DNA of 64,000 nucleotides, taken from Candidatus Avelusimicrobium fimicolum. Its GTDB lineage: Bacteria > Elusimicrobiota > Elusimicrobia > Elusimicrobiales > Elusimicrobiaceae. The notes under the pieces are model-generated. The model had not been told where the DNA came from and did no database searches. It saw only the letters and a program-made list of their open reading frames with translations. The translations under genes and the position numbers were made by a program. Positions 40,675 through 49,117 of the stretch are shown here, one piece after another. Position 1 is the first letter of the stretch. Each line of letters begins with the position of its first letter. The stretch lies in contig UQJU01000002.1 in NCBI GenBank assembly GCA_900541355.1, positions 11,623-75,622 on the forward strand, written 5' to 3'.

Positions 40675-42246
40675 TTAGTTGCGGCCCGTTTCCTTTAACA
40701 ATTCCTTATACATAGCCAGTTGCACGCTATATGTTTCGGCGGCTTGATGGGGTGTATATTTACTGCGGTAAGTCCAATTTTGCTCGCCCACCGTTCCGGG
40801 GGTATTCACGCGGTCCGTTGTACCGATGATATCTTGCCACGAAAAAAGCGTAATGGCGGAATTGGAATCCAACACACGGCGCAAAATAGCGCGCTGGGTG
40901 TCCAAATTAAAGGGCACATTTCCGTCTGTTTTCTGGGCAGAAATCATTTCCCAAATATTCGCGCGCTCGCGTTGGTCCATTGTTTCCCACCAACCGCGCA
41001 CCGTTTCCGTATCGTGCGTAGAGGTGGTGGCCAAGGACACAGCGGGATAATTGCGCGGTTCACGGTAGTATCCGTTGTCCTCGCGCTCCCAGCGCAACAC
41101 CTTGTAGCCGGGGATACGCAAATCCACCAACATCCGGCGGACATAATTGGGGATTACGCCCAAATCCTCGCCTACGGGCAATTTACCCTTGGCTTCATCT
41201 AACACCATACGCAAGAAATTATACCCGCGGTCAATTTGGTTTTGCTCGCCCTGAATATCAAAGCCCCCTTGCTCGTCGCCCGGTGCAAAAACATAGGTGC
41301 GGAAAAACCCCACCAGGTGGTCCAGCCGGAAGATATCATACAGTTCCGTTACCCGGCGGATTTTGCGCCGCCACAAGGTTAAATGATGGCTGTGCTGATA
41401 TTGCCAATCATAGGCCGGCAGTCCCCAGCGTTGGCCGCCCTTGGAAAACTGGTCCGCAGGCGCACCGATTTCATACCCCAAGCGGTAATTTTCCCGCTCG
41501 GACCACACTTCGGCACTATCCAAATTGGTACCAAAAGGAATATCGCCGAAAATCAGCACCCCTTTTTCCTGCGCAGCCGTTTTGGCCTTACGCAATTGCA
41601 AGTCCAAAATCCATTGTACATACGCAAAGAAATTGACATATTCGCGGTATTTGGCTTCAAAAGCATTTACCGCACCAGGCTCAAAATTTTTAAGGCCGTC
41701 GGGCCAAGCGGTCCACGTTTGCCATTTGTAAAATTCCTTTACCGCGCGAAACAGTGCATACCCGCGCAACCAGCCGGACTGTGCGGCCTGATATGCTTCA
41801 AAGGCTTGAAAACGCGCGGAATTAACGGCGGCTTCTGCTTGTAAAAAATGCTTATATCCCAGCCACAAAGCCCTTAATTTCGCCTGCTTCACCGCATTAA
41901 ACGGCGCACGTTTGGCTTGGTGCCACGCGGCAATATTGTCTGCCAAAGAAGATACATATGCCGAGGCCTCTTGGCTCGCGCAAATATCCTCTACCGACGA
42001 AATATCTGCATACACCGGGTCGGTGGCAAAAGCACTCAATGCCGAATACGGACACGTTTCGCCGGGGGCCGTTTCCTGTAACGGCAAAATTTGCACGATT
42101 TTTGTCCCTAACGAAGCAAAAAATTCCGTCCACTCTATTAAGGAAGCAAAATCGCCCACACCCCAATCGCGCTCCGTCTTCATAGCGGAAAGCGGCAACA
42201 AAATACCGTTTAAGCGCCCGGAAAGCACTTGGTCCTGTATGGTCAT
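40675..42246 (-). CDS. malQ: 4-alpha-glucanotransferase (amylomaltase, GH77)
   Basis: 523 residues. Family motifs: NGILLPLSAMKTERDWGVGDF at the start, IFGDIPFGTNLDSAEVW (about 235), DIFRLDHLVGFFRTYVF with the nucleophile Asp region (about 305), PVGEDLGVIPNYV with the acid/base Glu (about 352), and STHDTETVRGWW. It transfers alpha-1,4-glucan chains in starch, glycogen or maltodextrin metabolism. Start ATG 42246 lies 1 base after the ridA stop; 12 further codons upstream overlap ridA and lack similarity. May relate to the CBM48 protein, but no direct link is seen. Confidence 0.93.
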   Translation of the reverse strand: MTIQDQVLSGRLNGILLPLSAMKTERDWGVGDFASLIEWTEFFASLGTKIVQILPLQETAPGETCPYSALSAFATDPVYADISSVEDICASQEASAYVSSLADNIAAWHQAKRAPFNAVKQAKLRALWLGYKHFLQAEAAVNSARFQAFEAYQAAQSGWLRGYALFRAVKEFYKWQTWTAWPDGLKNFEPGAVNAFEAKYREYVNFFAYVQWILDLQLRKAKTAAQEKGVLIFGDIPFGTNLDSAEVWSERENYRLGYEIGAPADQFSKGGQRWGLPAYDWQYQHSHHLTLWRRKIRRVTELYDIFRLDHLVGFFRTYVFAPGDEQGGFDIQGEQNQIDRGYNFLRMVLDEAKGKLPVGEDLGVIPNYVRRMLVDLRIPGYKVLRWEREDNGYYREPRNYPAVSLATTSTHDTETVRGWWETMDQRERANIWEMISAQKTDGNVPFNLDTQRAILRRVLDSNSAITLFSWQDIIGTTDRVNTPGTVGEQNWTYRSKYTPHQAAETYSVQLAMYKELLKETGRN

Positions 42247-42247
42247 A

Positions 42248-42625
42248 TTATTTTTTGGCGATGGCTTCAATTTCCACCGCACTGCCTTTCGGCAAAGCCA
42301 CTACCTGAATTGTGCTGCGGGCGGGCGGATTTTCTTTAAAGAAAGACGCATAAGTTGCGTTCATTTCCGCAAACTTGGTTAAATCGGTCATATACACGGT
42401 GGTTTTGACAACGTGTTTTAACGAGCATCCGGCTTCTTTTAAAATATTTTCCAAATTATTTAAAATAAGTTCGGTTTGAACCTGAACATCACCGTTGTAA
42501 ATTTCACCTGTAACCGGGTCCACCGGCAGCACACCGGACGTAAAAATAAAACCGCCGTCCTCTACGGCTTGGGAATAAGGCCCAATGGCTTTGGGCGCAT
42601 TGTTGGAATTGATAACTTTTTTCAT
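42248..42625 (-). CDS. ridA: RidA-family reactive intermediate deaminase
   Basis: 125 residues. Opens MKKVINSNNAPKAIGPYSQA; the substrate-binding Arg is in PPARSTIQVVALPKGSAVEIEAIA, the RidA signature. It hydrolyses 2-iminobutanoate and related enamines released by PLP enzymes. Start ATG 42625 is preceded by GAGGGG; a frame extension upstream has no similarity. Cotranscribed with malQ. Confidence 0.93.
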   Translation of the reverse strand: MKKVINSNNAPKAIGPYSQAVEDGGFIFTSGVLPVDPVTGEIYNGDVQVQTELILNNLENILKEAGCSLKHVVKTTVYMTDLTKFAEMNATYASFFKENPPARSTIQVVALPKGSAVEIEAIAKK

Positions 42626-42719
42626 ATACCCCTCACAAATAATTTCGGGCATAAAACCCGTTTGTTATATGGTAGCAAGAGGGGCGGGGGTTGTCAAACT
42701 TTTTAGCACAAAAATATGT

Positions 42720-42749
42720 TTGACGCAAAACCGGAAAAAGTGTTATAAT
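42720..42749 (+). promoter_or_regulatory. Upstream promoter of the tRNA-Lys/tRNA-Glu unit
   Basis: TTGACG (42720-42725), 18-base spacer, TATAAT (42744-42749). Confidence 0.6.
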
Positions 42750-42803
42750 AAATTATCAAGAAAAGAGCCGCTGGTAAGAAGTTAAAAAGAAAAAACAAAT
42801 TTC

Positions 42804-42832
42804 TTGCACAACGGAAAAACTTTTAGTATAAT
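42804..42832 (+). promoter_or_regulatory. Proximal promoter of the tRNA-Lys/tRNA-Glu unit
   Basis: TTGCAC (42804-42809), 17-base spacer, TATAAT (42827-42832). Two tandem sigma-A type promoters fit strong tRNA expression. Confidence 0.7.
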
Positions 42833-42893
42833 ATTTATGTTGGGTTTAACCCAAGAATGATTAAACCCAGATAGTTTTTTTGACTGCTTTTAT

Positions 42894-42965
42894 GCGCTCG
42901 TAGCTCAGTGGTAGAGCATCCGCCTTTTAAGCGGGGGGCCGTGAGTTCAAGTCTCACCGGGCGCA
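42894..42965 (+). tRNA. tRNA-Lys (TTT)
   Basis: Acceptor GCGCTCG pairs with CGGGCGC; anticodon loop CTTTTAA gives TTT; T-arm GTGAGTTCAAGTCTCAC. CCA not encoded. Confidence 0.95.
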
Positions 42966-42974
42966 CATTTAAAT

Positions 42975-43046
42975 GCCCTCTTCGTCTATCGGTTAGGACG
43001 TCGGATTTTCAATCCGAAAAGGGGAGTTCGATTCTCCCAGAGGGCG
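42975..43046 (+). tRNA. tRNA-Glu (TTC)
   Basis: Acceptor GCCCTCT pairs with AGAGGGC; anticodon loop TTTTCAA gives TTC; T-arm GGGAGTTCGATTCTCCC. Nine bases after tRNA-Lys, so cotranscribed. Confidence 0.95.
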
Positions 43047-43079
43047 TTTTTATTTTGTATTCGCAGTTAGGCGTTTTAC

Positions 43080-43111
43080 AAGGAAGAGGCCGAGATCCCT
43101 CTTCCTTTTTT
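43080..43111 (+). terminator. Terminator of the tRNA pair
   Basis: AAGGAAGAGG pairs with CCTCTTCCTT, followed by T. Confidence 0.88.
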
Positions 43112-43167
43112 GTTACCCTTTTTCCTAATCTCCCGACGGTAAAAAACCCCTGCCGCGCCAGAAAAGT

Positions 43168-43173
43168 TATAAT
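43168..43173 (+). promoter_or_regulatory. -10 box of the lipoprotein gene, leaderless type
   Basis: Perfect TATAAT, 6 bases before the ATG at 43180; no ribosome-binding site. Confidence 0.55.
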
Positions 43174-43179
43174 ATAGGT

Positions 43180-44199
43180 ATGAAGAGATTACTTTCCCTT
43201 TTACTGGCTTGCCTGCTGACGGCTTGCAGTTCAATGATTCCGTATAAGGACCAAAACCTGGACTATTTAAACGGCATTGAACAAAACCCCGACGCCTACC
43301 GCGGGCAAGTGGTCTCTTTTGGCGGGGTGGTGCAGGGCGTTACCGAAGACACCTTGCGCTTGCGCCTTGTATTAAAGATAGACGCGCCGCTTTACTATTA
43401 TGCCACCGGGAAAGGAGATTCCCTTTCATACGAATTGCTTTTGGTCAGTTTTAATAAGAAGGGTATGCCCCAAATGACGGGCCTGCAAAAGGGCCGCCAT
43501 ATTAAGGTTTTAGCGCGCGTGAGCAGTTACGAAAAGCGCAAAAACTTTACGGGTAAAGACATCGCGGTTCTGCATTTGTTAGCCTTTGCCATAGCCGACC
43601 GCACCGCAAATAAAGATTTTTTCCGGCCGGAATCTCCGGATAAACAACTGTATGAATCTTGGAAAAAGGGCCGCTTATTTTTTGAGGACTCGGCACAGGA
43701 TATTATTAAGAAATATCCCGCGCCCACACCTGTAAAATTTGCCACCGCGCCCATTCTCCCCCAAAAAGAGGAGACCCCTGAGGAAAAACAGCCCGAAAAA
43801 GGCATTGTTTTTGACCCGGAGGACCCGCCCTTCGTCCTGCCGCCCGACCCACAGCCGGAGGAAAAAGAAACACCGCAAAATGCCGAAGCCGTCCCAGAAC
43901 AAACTCCTGAGGAAAATGCGGAAACCGCCCCGGCAGAAACGCCCCAAACCTCCGCTTCCAAACAGGAAAATTCCGCGCCAAAAGCCGAAACAGCACCCGC
44001 CGAACCGGAAGAAAATTCTGCCGATTTGCCAAAAAATGACCTTTTGACCGAACAAAAAATGGCCGAAACCGAAAAAAATTCCCAACCGGTTTCCGTACCT
44101 GTTTTAGCCAATTCTTCCGACGATAAAAAAGCCGAAGGCATTTCCACTCCCGACGAAGATTTACCTCTCCCCGACGGAAAAAATACTCCTTTAAACTAA
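43180..44199 (+). CDS. Slp-like lipoprotein with long Pro/Glu-rich tail
   Basis: 339 residues. Lipobox LLTAC (Cys16). The folded part (about 17-165), with NPDAYRGQVVSFGGVVQGV and GRHIKVLARVSSYEKRKNFTG, resembles outer-membrane lipoproteins of the Slp type. From about 190 the chain is a Glu/Pro/Ala/Lys low-complexity extension (about 150 residues), probably disordered and long enough to span the periplasm or cross peptidoglycan. The Slp match is by eye and modest. Role unknown. Confidence 0.72.
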   Translation: MKRLLSLLLACLLTACSSMIPYKDQNLDYLNGIEQNPDAYRGQVVSFGGVVQGVTEDTLRLRLVLKIDAPLYYYATGKGDSLSYELLLVSFNKKGMPQMTGLQKGRHIKVLARVSSYEKRKNFTGKDIAVLHLLAFAIADRTANKDFFRPESPDKQLYESWKKGRLFFEDSAQDIIKKYPAPTPVKFATAPILPQKEETPEEKQPEKGIVFDPEDPPFVLPPDPQPEEKETPQNAEAVPEQTPEENAETAPAETPQTSASKQENSAPKAETAPAEPEENSADLPKNDLLTEQKMAETEKNSQPVSVPVLANSSDDKKAEGISTPDEDLPLPDGKNTPLN

Positions 44200-44225
44200 A
44201 TTCCCAAAAATAATAAAAAATTTGC

Positions 44226-44253
44226 TTGCAAAATTCTAAAAATTTGTTATAAT
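44226..44253 (+). promoter_or_regulatory. Promoter of the secreted protein gene 44281
   Basis: TTGCAA (44226-44231), 16-base spacer, TATAAT (44248-44253). Confidence 0.65.
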
Positions 44254-44280
44254 GGGGGAAAGAAGCAAAGGAGCGAGTGT

Positions 44281-45090
44281 ATGAAAAAACTGTTAGTTCT
44301 TCTCTTCGCGTTATTATTAAGTAACACCGCCGTCTTCTCTCAAAATGCGTATAAGGTGCTGCGCTCTGCCTCTAACCGTGTGGGCAAAATAGCAACCCTT
44401 TCCACCCCGCGCATTACACGCCATTTGACAGCCCCCAAATCCAGTGCCAAATTAGCCCAACAAGTAGTTGCGTTGAACGCTCCGAAATATACCAATGTGT
44501 ATTTCCGAAATACTACTTTTAAAAACAAGTACTGGCCGGCTACCACCGTTCCGCAGGTTGTTATTTCTACGGAGTTTAAAGTACCTCTTTTACGTGAACC
44601 CAGCACTTTATGGGGCAGTTACCGCTATTTAAAGGAACTGGTGCGCTTGTCGCAAGAACCGGGTGCAGTAGCCAAAGGTTACGAAAGAAAATGGCGCAAA
44701 ATCCGCGATGTAGCCACCTATCGTGGCGTACACCATATTGTAAACAAAAGCACCTTGAAAGAAATCTATACACGCAAGAAAATTAAGTCCCAAAATAATC
44801 ATAAGCCTTACCCTGTTCATTTAGGCGAAATGCAAAACGACGCGCCCGGCATTATCCACCCGTTCCACGGAAACCCGGAATTTGCCCCGATGTTCCATAA
44901 CATCAACCATCAACTGGCTCTGTATGATGAGGGTGGCGTAAGAGCGATTATTCTTGACTATTTTGACCATATGCAAGAATTGCATAAACTCTATCCAAAC
45001 GAAGCCCCTGCTATTTATCAGGAAATGGTGGACAACACCTTAAAGGAAGCGCAGTTGTGGGCAGAAACTTACCGCTTACGTTGGAAATAG
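44281..45090 (+). CDS. Secreted protein with His-rich, HNH-like C-terminal region
   Basis: 269 residues. Signal peptide MKKLLVLLFALLLSNTAVFS. The segment after it (about 22-65) is basic and Pro-poor. The C-terminal half contains YRGVHHIVNKSTLKEIY (about 145-161), IIHPFHGNPEFAPMFHNINHQLALYDEGG (about 195-223): a His-His-x-Val-x-Lys start followed by spaced Asn/His, reminiscent of HNH/AHH nuclease toxins. This is a visual analogy only. AAAGGAGCG precedes the ATG. Single gene with its own promoter and terminator. Confidence 0.7.
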   Translation: MKKLLVLLFALLLSNTAVFSQNAYKVLRSASNRVGKIATLSTPRITRHLTAPKSSAKLAQQVVALNAPKYTNVYFRNTTFKNKYWPATTVPQVVISTEFKVPLLREPSTLWGSYRYLKELVRLSQEPGAVAKGYERKWRKIRDVATYRGVHHIVNKSTLKEIYTRKKIKSQNNHKPYPVHLGEMQNDAPGIIHPFHGNPEFAPMFHNINHQLALYDEGGVRAIILDYFDHMQELHKLYPNEAPAIYQEMVDNTLKEAQLWAETYRLRWK

Positions 45091-45106
45091 AAAACATTTT
45101 TGATGA

Positions 45107-45133
45107 AACTCCCCGGGCCCACGCCCGGGGTTT
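45107..45133 (+). terminator. Rho-independent terminator
   Basis: CCCCGGGC pairs with GCCCGGGG, T-rich tail. Confidence 0.82.
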
Positions 45134-45153
45134 ATTGTGAGCCGTATTTATAA

Positions 45154-45332
45154 AAGTCATTCTGAACTTGTTTCAGAATCTACCTTTTGGGTTGTTAAAA
45201 ACAACAGCAACAGCAAACAACACAAGCAGTAGATCCTGAACTAAATTCAGGATGACCTCTTTTTTTATAAAAGGCCTTTTTCCCCGTCATCCCCGAAGGA
45301 TAGGCGACCCGCAGGGTTCGGAAACCTGTTAT
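45154..45332. repeat. Three REP-type repeats
   Basis: Units at about 45155-45182 (plus, GTCATTCTGAA with TTCAGAATCT), 45231-45256 (minus, GATCCTGAA with TTCAGGATGAC) and 45285-45330 (plus, GTCATCCCCGA, body with GACCCGCAGGGTTCGGAAACCTGTT). They fill the intergenic space between the secreted-protein gene and the pilin array; nothing else is seen there. Confidence 0.65.
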
Positions 45333-45360
45333 GCTGAAATCAGATTTACCTAAAATTTAC

Positions 45361-45386
45361 CCCGGCACAAAAAGGCCGGGGTATTT
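45361..45386 (-). terminator. Terminator of the pilin gene 45400
   Basis: CCCCGGC/GCCGGGG stem; on the reverse strand followed by a T-rich stretch. Confidence 0.65.
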
Positions 45387-45399
45387 CTCAAAAAGGATT

Positions 45400-45957
45400 T
45401 TAATGGGCAGAGGTTTCATAGCCCGTAACAGGCGGTGGGCAGGTACTTTCGCCATTATTACAGCAAGTTTCCACAGGCTCGCTAATGCCGCAGTAATCTG
45501 CGCATAATTCCCGTCCGCGTTCATTGTCGCCATAACATTGGGTCAAATCGCTTGCGTAAAAGCGGGTTAAGTGGTAATGATACAACAAACCGTCGTCATC
45601 TGCCTTGCCGTCAGCGGTGCGGGTGGCGGTGGCGAAACCGTCGCCATAAGTTACCACGTCCGAAAGAGCCACCGTAAAGCCGTTGCCCTGCGGGGCTTTG
45701 GTGTAAAAGGTGTCTCCGTCCCCCTCGTTGCCACCCGTAGCGGCATTGACGTCCAACCCGGCGGCACGAGCGGCATACCGTCCTATTTGCATATATTTGC
45801 GTGTCTGCGCCTGGGAAATGGAATCCAACAGCGTTACGGCTTCCATCATACGGGCGCGCTCTACCGCCTTAAAATAAAGCGGCACAGCGGCCGAAGCCAA
45901 AATGCCCATAATGAGTACCACAACTAGCAGTTCTATTAAAGTAAACCCGTTTTTCAT
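45400..45957 (-). CDS. Type IV pilin-like protein
   Basis: 185 residues. Class III signal MKNGFTLIELLVVVLIMGIL: cut after Gly4, Glu+5 present. The helix continues PLYFKAVERARMMEAVTLLDSISQAQTRKYMQIGRYA, very like the protein at 46234-46776. C-terminal part has Cys-rich turns (LCADYCGISEPVETCCNNGESTCPPP), likely disulphide-locked. TAAGGAG precedes the ATG. One of three intact pilin genes in this array, each with its own leader and separated by repeats rather than forming a tight operon. Probably a pilus subunit or minor pilin. Confidence 0.88.
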   Translation of the reverse strand: MKNGFTLIELLVVVLIMGILASAAVPLYFKAVERARMMEAVTLLDSISQAQTRKYMQIGRYAARAAGLDVNAATGGNEGDGDTFYTKAPQGNGFTVALSDVVTYGDGFATATRTADGKADDDGLLYHYHLTRFYASDLTQCYGDNERGRELCADYCGISEPVETCCNNGESTCPPPVTGYETSAH

Positions 45958-46057
45958 ATTACTCCTTAAAACTTAAACTACATATAGTTTAGCAGTAAAA
46001 AAAGGCTTAATGCAAGTGGGTTGTTTTAGATAAAATTACAGAAAAGACGGCAACGGC

Positions 46058-46158
46058 ATTAACGACGGATTCCCGAACGCTCCGCGCCGGCTACTTTCGG
46101 GAATGACGACTTGGAAGAATGGGACAGATCTCACCCCAGTTATACTTGGGAATGACGG
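46058..46158. repeat. Two REP-type repeats
   Basis: Minus-oriented units at about 46063-46112 (GATTCCCGA, body CGCTCCGCGCCGGC, TCGGGAATGACG) and 46126-46156 (degenerate, ATTCCCAAG stem half). Confidence 0.6.
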
Positions 46159-46184
46159 ATATTCCACATTCAAAAACGGACAGA

Positions 46185-46217
46185 AAAAACCCCCGCTCTT
46201 CCGAGCGGGGGTTTTTG
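46185..46217 (-). terminator. Terminator of the pilin gene 46234
   Basis: CCCCCGCTC pairs with GAGCGGGGG, with A and T runs on both sides. Confidence 0.85.
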
Positions 46218-46233
46218 GTATTAACCAAATAAA

Positions 46234-46776
46234 TTACATCGTAGCAGAAGGAGCCGGACACGCAGTATTCGTACCCGTGCTGCAGCAAGAACCATTCGCA
46301 GTTAACGAGTCAATACCACAATAGTCGGCACAAAGCGCCGCACCGTTGGTATCCGTACCAGTGCAGGTGGTATCGCGGTTGGCATAGTAGCGGGTCAAGT
46401 TGTAACTATACTGCAAGGTGCTACCATTTTCCGGCACGCGGGTAGCGGTAGCTTTACCGCCGTTTTCACCACCATAAGCAGTACCAGATAAGTCAATTTT
46501 GAAGCCGTTTTTGCCTTCGCCTTTCGTGTAGTAAGTAGAACCAGTGGCACCTTTCGGGGCAACGTCCAACGCAGTATATGCAGTAGCATATTTGTTCACT
46601 TGCATATATTTGCGCTGTTGCGCATCAGCGATGTTCGCGAGCAAGGTTACGGCTTCCGTCATACGGGAGCGTTCAACCGCTTTAAAATACTGCGGCATAG
46701 CCATAGCAGCCAAAATGCCGAGGATCAATACGACCACCAGCAATTCAATCAGGGTAAAACCCTTCTTATTATTCAT
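46234..46776 (-). CDS. Type IV pilin-like protein, probable major type
   Basis: 180 residues. Signal MNNKKGFTLIELLVVVLILG (cut after Gly6, Glu+5), then PQYFKAVERSRMTEAVTLLANIADAQQRKYMQVNKYATAY. C-terminal Cys pairs (LCADYCGI, GSCCSTGTNTACPAP). Composition is smoother and more Ala/Thr/Gly-rich than the neighbours, AGGAGG is a strong ribosome-binding site, and codons are strongly biased (for example GTA, ACC, CGT), which suggests high expression and perhaps the major pilin. A TATATA/TATAAA region lies about 30 bases upstream. No pilus assembly genes here. Confidence 0.9.
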   Translation of the reverse strand: MNNKKGFTLIELLVVVLILGILAAMAMPQYFKAVERSRMTEAVTLLANIADAQQRKYMQVNKYATAYTALDVAPKGATGSTYYTKGEGKNGFKIDLSGTAYGGENGGKATATRVPENGSTLQYSYNLTRYYANRDTTCTGTDTNGAALCADYCGIDSLTANGSCCSTGTNTACPAPSATM

Positions 46777-46889
46777 AAAACCTCCTACAGTTTTATATAT
46801 AAGTTTAGTTTTATAGCCCCCCAGGGGCTACCTTTTCATTTTAATAAGGATTAAAACGGTTGTCAAGCCCTAAATTTTAAAATAGGACT

Positions 46890-47456
46890 TCAATTATTTT
46901 TTCGTTTTTCCGCTTCGGGGGTGGCGGGGCTTTCCTGTTGCGGGGTGCGGAGTTTTTCCAGTTCCACCGTCAATTTATTGCACAGGCGCTTGGCAATTTT
47001 GCCCTCGGCTTGGCAAGCAAAAATGCCCTCGGGCAACGACATTTCCAAGGTGTAACCCAACAGCCCGCCCTTGCGTACAGCCGTGGCGGTACCTTCCGTT
47101 TTTTCTTTATTTAATTGCAAATCAAGCGCAAAGCCGTCCTGGCCCGTGGCGGCATCTTTGACGGTAAACGCAAAAAAACGTGCATATCCCGCCTTGGGCG
47201 CAGCCCCTAAAAAGCCTTGCTTTTTAGGTATCCGGGGTAAGTGTTTGTCTAAGGCCGACCAATCGTAAGTATAGGTTTTGTGTTTAATAAAATATTGGTT
47301 TTCCGCCGTAGCCACATTTAAAAGAACGCTGACTGCCGCCGCGGCCTTGCTACCCTCCACGGTGCGTTCGTAAAACGGAAACAGCCCCGCGAGCAACAAC
47401 AGGCCGATAAATAAAATAAGGCTAAAACTTTTAAGTTCAAATTTTTTCTTTTTCAT
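46890..47456 (-). CDS. Degenerate pilin-like protein without prepilin cleavage site
   Basis: 188 residues. Starts MKKKKFELKSFSLILFIGLL, then a helix that parallels pilins (FYERTVEGSKAAAAVSVLLNVATAENQYFIKHKTYTYDWSALDKHLP). The Gly before the cut is Ser and Glu+5 is Leu, so prepilin peptidase should not process it; it would stay as an inner-membrane protein with a periplasmic pilin-like head. C-terminal tail is polar (QQESPATPEAEKRKNN). Start ATG 47456 is chosen because the frame upstream runs through a REP repeat. A minor-pilin relative or a decaying copy. Confidence 0.72.
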   Translation of the reverse strand: MKKKKFELKSFSLILFIGLLLLAGLFPFYERTVEGSKAAAAVSVLLNVATAENQYFIKHKTYTYDWSALDKHLPRIPKKQGFLGAAPKAGYARFFAFTVKDAATGQDGFALDLQLNKEKTEGTATAVRKGGLLGYTLEMSLPEGIFACQAEGKIAKRLCNKLTVELEKLRTPQQESPATPEAEKRKNN

Positions 47457-47479
47457 TGAATTTTCCCCTTTTTTATAAC

Positions 47480-47690
47480 AACAACGACAGATTCCCGAAC
47501 GCTCCGCGCCGGCGGCACTCGGGGATGACGACTTGATAGAACTAGGCAAAAGCGAACGCTCCGCGCCGGCTACACTCGGGAATGACTCAGATGATACTGC
47601 TTTTATTAAAAAGTCATACTGGAAGGTTTCTGTCCAGTATCTATTCCTTGTTTTAACAACAACAGTTCCTAGACCGCTCCGCGCCGTGCC
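47480..47690. repeat. Cluster of REP-type repeats
   Basis: Units at about 47486-47532 (minus, full), 47548-47588 (minus, partial) and 47611-47645 (plus, GTCATACTGGAA with TCCAGTATCT), plus a fragment CCGCTCCGCGCCG near 47675. A weak GGCGGC/GCCGCC hairpin (47709-47731) without a T-run follows the next pilin gene. No other feature seen in 47457-47738. Confidence 0.62.
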
Positions 47691-47738
47691 AGCCCTTTAC
47701 ATCATACAGGCGGCCTAAAACAAAAGCCGCCCGTTCGG

Positions 47739-48305
47739 TTAAAAATCATCTGCCAAACTTATTTTGGGTACCATTGGGTCGCCTGTGAGGTCCGTCTGAT
47801 TGTCCACACCCATATAATCACAGCAGACGCTTACGTCGTTTTCGTTTTCCCACACCGGCACGCACACCGTCTGCGTACTGCCAAAGGGCCGCACCAAGTG
47901 ATAAGTGTATTTATCAGATTTGCCTACACGTCGCGCCACAACAAACCATTTGTCGGTAGCGTCCTGCTCAAACGAAATTGCAAAACCCTCATTTAAAACA
48001 CCGCTCTCCACACCGCCGCGCGTGTAATAAATAGTATTTTCCGCACCGTTGGCAAAATCGTTATGCTCTTTGGGCGTGCGGACGGCCACCGGGGCCGCAT
48101 CCAATTGGTGCCAATAGGGCGTATATTGTTGGCGGCGCAGGAAAAATCGCTCCTGAGCGGAAAGCATAGTCCCCATTAAACTTTCTGCTTCGCCAATGCG
48201 CACGCGCTCCACGGCTTTGCCGTAATATGTTACCGCCACGGTGGCTAACACCGCAATAATCAGCACCACTACCACTAATTCCAACAGCGTAAAACCTTTT
48301 TTCAC
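47739..48305 (-). CDS. Type IV pilin-like protein
   Basis: 188 residues, start codon GTG at 48305. Signal MKKGFTLLELVVVVLIIAVL (cut after Gly4, Glu+5), helix YYGKAVERVRIGEAESLMGTMLSAQERFFLRRQQYTPYW. Cys pair in SVCCDYMGVDNQ. Similar to, but clearly diverged from, the other array members. No strong ribosome-binding site; the GTG suggests lower expression, in keeping with a minor pilin. Confidence 0.85.
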   Translation of the reverse strand: MKKGFTLLELVVVVLIIAVLATVAVTYYGKAVERVRIGEAESLMGTMLSAQERFFLRRQQYTPYWHQLDAAPVAVRTPKEHNDFANGAENTIYYTRGGVESGVLNEGFAISFEQDATDKWFVVARRVGKSDKYTYHLVRPFGSTQTVCVPVWENENDVSVCCDYMGVDNQTDLTGDPMVPKISLADDF

Positions 48306-48373
48306 GAGAACCCCCGTTTAGAGCCACACTTACTGCACCAACGCCCACCACACAAGCCGCGCGAACTCTTTAT

Positions 48374-48961
48374 TTATAAACTCATAAATGTAGAAATGCC
48401 GCCCATCACCATATCTACGGACATCAAAATAAGAATCATACCCGTCAAGCGTTCAATGGCAATCAAGCCGCGTTTCCCCAACAAATTGCTAATGGGAAAA
48501 GAAGCCATCAAAATAATGGAGTTGATGATAGAGGCCACAATTACCGCACCCAACGTAATAAATTTATTGGACTGCTGTGCCGCCGTAATCATCACCATAG
48601 ACAAGGCCGCCGGACCCGCCACCAAAGGAATAGCCAACGGAACCACAAAGGGTTCATCTTCCTTGGGGTCGTTTTTGGGTTCCTCATCCCCGCCAAAAAC
48701 CAACTTAACCGAGATGATAAACAAAATAATACCACCCGCAATGCTTAACGAATATTCGTGGATACCAAACGCGCGCAAGAACCATTTGCCCAAGAACAGA
48801 AAGGCCACCATAATAATCAGGGCGATAGCCAACTCGCGGATGAGTACGGTTTTGCGGCGTTCCGGCGCCACCTTTTTTAGTGCGGCAATAAACAGAGGAA
48901 TATTGCCGAAGCCGTCCATTACCAACGCAAGCGTAATGACGGAAGAAATAAACGAATCCAT
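48374..48961 (-). CDS. MarC-family integral membrane protein
   Basis: 195 residues, six membrane helices with a charged loop (GGDEEPKNDPKEDEPF, about 97-112). It matches MarC (VMDGFGNIPLFIAALKKV near 15, AIPLVAGPAALSMVMITAAQ near 120). The family has no proven transport role. The start at ATG 48961 follows AAGGAG; eight codons upstream are unlikely. Single gene. Confidence 0.88.
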   Translation of the reverse strand: MDSFISSVITLALVMDGFGNIPLFIAALKKVAPERRKTVLIRELAIALIIMVAFLFLGKWFLRAFGIHEYSLSIAGGIILFIISVKLVFGGDEEPKNDPKEDEPFVVPLAIPLVAGPAALSMVMITAAQQSNKFITLGAVIVASIINSIILMASFPISNLLGKRGLIAIERLTGMILILMSVDMVMGGISTFMSL

Positions 48962-49104
48962 AAAAACTCCTTGCAAATTGTTCAATTTTCCGGGAAAATG
49001 TTTTTATCCCGGGCTTCATCCTATATAGTATAGCAAAAAACACTCCCCCCGGAGCAGTGCACAGATAACCTTTTTTTACTCTGCAAGAGGAAAGGGCAAT
49101 TTAG

Positions 49105-49110
49105 TAAGAT
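49105..49110 (+). promoter_or_regulatory. Possible -10 box of the ClC gene, leaderless type
   Basis: TAAGAT ends 7 bases before the ATG at 49118; no ribosome-binding site in between. Weaker than the other cases. Confidence 0.35.
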
Positions 49111-49117
49111 ATTAATT

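Noticed and set aside
43527..44147. Large minus-strand frame opposite the lipoprotein
   Set aside because: It is the antisense of a Glu/Pro-rich low-complexity segment, which leaves long open frames by composition; no start site or similarity.
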